64,000 bases of DNA, from positions 558,001-622,000 of the forward strand of contig NZ_AP028670.1 of NCBI RefSeq assembly GCF_041154485.1. The letters are read 5' to 3'. Made by a program: the position numbers and the translations under genes. The stretch is from Variovorax sp. V93. GTDB lineage: Bacteria; Pseudomonadota; Gammaproteobacteria; Burkholderiales; Burkholderiaceae_C. Shown piece after piece: positions 62,197 to 64,000 of the stretch (within the stretch, counting starts at the first letter, position 1; each line of letters starts with the position of its first letter). The notes beneath the pieces are model-generated. The model made no database searches and was not told the origin of the DNA. It saw only the letters and a program-made list of their open reading frames with translations.

Positions 62197-62259
62197 TTTT
62201 TGTCTCCTGGTCCTTTTGTGAATGGATCTGGTCGTGCGGGGCGGCGTCGATGGGTGCGC

Positions 62260-63849
62260 TCAGGTGGTGGCGGCCTCCTTCACGTCGCCGCGTTCGAACA
62301 GCTGCTTGCGGATGTCGGCCTTGGCGACCTTTCCGTAGCCGGACTTCGGCAGCGCATCCCAGAAGAAGATGTACCGCGGCCAGCGGTATTTCGCGCAGCG
62401 GCCGTCCAGGTGCTGCAGGAGCTGCTCGGCCGTGAGGCCGGGCTGCGAGGCCACGATCACCGCCACGCCCACCTCGCCCCATTTCTCGTCCGCGATGCCG
62501 AGCACCGCCGCCTCGCGCACGGCCGGATGCATCAGCAGGATTTCTTCGACCTCGCGCGGGTATACGTTCGAGCCGCCCGAGATGTACATGTCCGATTCGC
62601 GACCCGTGATGTAGAGCAGCCCGCGCGCATCCATGCGGCCGAGATCGCCGGTGTGGAACCAGCCGCCGCGCAGCGCCTTCCCGGTGGCTTCGGGGTTGTT
62701 GAAGTAGCCCGCAAACACGGCCGGCCCGCGGCAGCAGATCTCGCCGACGGTGCCGGCGGGCACCGGCTGCATCTGCGCATCGAGGATGGCCACCTCCATG
62801 CCGGTGCGGGCCCGGCCGCAGCAGCCGATGTGGGCGTTCGGATCATCGTCGTCGGCGGAATGCATGGCCGGCGGCAGCACCGTGATGCAGCCCGTGACCT
62901 CGCCCAGGCCGAAGTACTGCACCAGCACCTTGCCGAGCTTCTGCAGCGCGCGCTTCTGGTCCGCGCGGTACATCGGCGCGCCCGCATAGACCACGTAGCG
63001 CAGCGAGCCGTGGTCGAAGCGGTCGACGGCCGGGTCTTCCACCAGCATCTTGACGATGGTCGGCACCGTGAAGACATTGGTCACGCGGTGCCGCTCCACC
63101 AGCGCCCAGAAGGTGGCGGGCTCCAGCCTGTCGGACGCGAGCAGCACGGTGGCCGCACCGCGCGCCACGTTGAGCAGCGCATGGATGCCCGCGCCATGCG
63201 ACAGTGGCGCCACGGCGATCGAGCAGTCGTGCTCGGTGGTGCCCGGGATGAGATCGGCCAGGTGGTTGGTCACGACGAAGGCGAGCTGCCCGTGCGTCAG
63301 CACGGCGGCCTTCGGGCGGCCAGTGGTGCCCGAGGTGTAGAAGTACCACAGGGGGTGGTCGGCATCGACCTGCGCCATCGCCGCCGGCGCACCGGCGTTG
63401 GCCGCGAGCAGCGGCTCGTAGCCATGTCCACCGGCGCGCGGGAGGCCGATGGTGACGACCGAGCGCAGATGCGAAGACGCGGCCTTCACAGCCGCCACAT
63501 GCTCGGCAAAGCAGTCTTCGGCCAGCATCACGCTGGCCTCGCTGGCGCTGCCCAGGTAGGCGACCTCCGGCGGCGTGAGCCGAAAGTTGACCGGCACCCA
63601 CACCGCGCCCAGGCGGAAGGCGGCCCAGCAGCTCTCGAACAGCGCCGGGTTGTTGCGCGACATCACGAGCAGCTTGTCGCCCGGCCGCATGCCCAGCGAG
63701 CGCAGCGCCTGCACCAGCGCATCGACGCGCGCGTCGATCTCGCGCCAGGTCCACTGCCGCTCGCCCTGGATCAGCCCCGGCCGGTCGGGAAACAGCGCGG
63801 CCGTCTGCGACAGCAGCGCGGACAGGTTCATCGCCCGCGCTTCGTTCAC
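62260..63849 (-). CDS. AMP-dependent acyl-CoA synthetase/ligase
   Basis: A 529 aa adenylate-forming enzyme. Motifs: LWYFYTSGTTGRPKAAVLTHG (P-loop), GGWFHTGDLGRMDARGLLYITGRESDMYISGG, and the catalytic Lys in KSGYGKVAKADIR. The GTG at 63849 overlaps the thiolase stop and has GGAGG 7 bases upstream, so I prefer it to the ATG 18 bases on. It would activate the acid imported by the TRAP system with CoA. Confidence 0.9.
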   Translation of the reverse strand: MNEARAMNLSALLSQTAALFPDRPGLIQGERQWTWREIDARVDALVQALRSLGMRPGDKLLVMSRNNPALFESCWAAFRLGAVWVPVNFRLTPPEVAYLGSASEASVMLAEDCFAEHVAAVKAASSHLRSVVTIGLPRAGGHGYEPLLAANAGAPAAMAQVDADHPLWYFYTSGTTGRPKAAVLTHGQLAFVVTNHLADLIPGTTEHDCSIAVAPLSHGAGIHALLNVARGAATVLLASDRLEPATFWALVERHRVTNVFTVPTIVKMLVEDPAVDRFDHGSLRYVVYAGAPMYRADQKRALQKLGKVLVQYFGLGEVTGCITVLPPAMHSADDDDPNAHIGCCGRARTGMEVAILDAQMQPVPAGTVGEICCRGPAVFAGYFNNPEATGKALRGGWFHTGDLGRMDARGLLYITGRESDMYISGGSNVYPREVEEILLMHPAVREAAVLGIADEKWGEVGVAVIVASQPGLTAEQLLQHLDGRCAKYRWPRYIFFWDALPKSGYGKVAKADIRKQLFERGDVKEAATT

Positions 63850-64000
63850 GGGTGCACCTCCAGCACGCTCAGGTAGTTGGCAACTGCGGCGCCGCCCATG
63901 TTGAAGACCGCGCCCGGCTTGCCCGAGCCCACCTGCATGTCGCCCGCCAGGCCCGCCAGTTGCATGGCCGCCATCACATGCTGCGACACGCCCGTGGCGC
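63846..64000 (-). CDS. Thiolase family protein, C-terminal part (partial)
   Basis: The last 51 residues before the stop at 63848-63846: ATGVSQHVMAAMQLAGLAG and AVFNMGGAAVANYLSVLE, typical of SCP2-type thiolases. It is cut by the window edge. It starts the minus-strand operon with acyl-CoA ligase and TRAP genes, completing a likely acid uptake, activation and chain-shortening route. Confidence 0.8.
   Translation of the reverse strand, partial: ATGVSQHVMAAMQLAGLAGDMQVGSGKPGAVFNMGGAAVANYLSVLEVHP

Noticed and set aside
1..64000. CRISPR arrays, insertion sequences, rRNA and tRNA genes
   Set aside because: None were seen on reading the window; short tRNAs cannot be excluded with certainty without a covariance search.

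Overview
The window is high-GC DNA (roughly two thirds G+C) with the gene content of a Burkholderiales bacterium, most likely a Comamonadaceae soil organism close to Variovorax. This rests on four orphan Bug-type (tripartite tricarboxylate) solute receptors without membrane partners, many LysR and Lrp/AsnC regulators, CaiB-type CoA transferases, and the overall protein style. It is inference, not a database result. I saw no rRNA, tRNA, CRISPR array, insertion sequence or replication origin. The window reads as an accessory catabolic and transport region.

Layout. 1-2.9 kb: Bug receptor, LigI-like amidohydrolase and SMP-30 lactonase. 3.1-11.6 kb: saccharopine-dehydrogenase-like protein, ThDP enzyme, DadA-like FAD dehydrogenase, polar amino-acid ABC transporter, GFA protein, AsnC regulator and Asp/Glu-racemase-like protein, together an amino-acid or opine-like catabolic region. 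11.6-14 kb: LysR, RidA and a HAD hydrolase. 14-16.6 kb: a HipBA toxin-antitoxin module with three identical upstream repeats, then a His-rich DUF4337 membrane protein. 16.7-22 kb: LysR facing amidase, Bug and an MFS exporter. 21.6-25.5 kb (minus strand): GNAT, hydroxyacid dehydrogenase, class III aminotransferase and Lrp. 26-35.9 kb: HAD, amine oxidoreductase, Dpp-type ABC importer, tartrate dehydrogenase and aldehyde dehydrogenase, a coherent import-and-oxidise operon.

36-48 kb holds mixed single genes: a MerR regulator fused to a P-loop domain, a PyrF-like protein with an altered catalytic motif, Nudix, cupin/epimerase pair, MocR regulator, GDPD, a gene split by an in-frame TAG, MOSC/amidotransferase/redoxin cluster, AhpD-like protein, AraC and LysR. 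48.2-53.2 kb is a LysR-facing operon of CoA transferase, intradiol dioxygenase, citryl-CoA-lyase-like protein and two Bug receptors. 53.2-57.5 kb carries an AadA-like aminoglycoside nucleotidyltransferase, an NmrA-like protein, a Tat-lipoprotein PhoD phosphatase and a membrane protein. 57.7-59.3 kb has a short-chain dehydrogenase relic followed by an XRE/AbiEii-type toxin-antitoxin pair whose promoter lies inside a long palindrome. 59.3-64 kb is a minus-strand operon of thiolase (cut by the window end), acyl-CoA ligase, TRAP receptor and fused TRAP permease.

The observations most worth following are the XRE-nucleotidyltransferase module beside the decayed gene, the hipBA repeats, the MerR-ATPase fusion, the dioxygenase/CoA-transferase/lyase operon, the Asp-to-Glu PyrF paralogue, and the amber-split gene.
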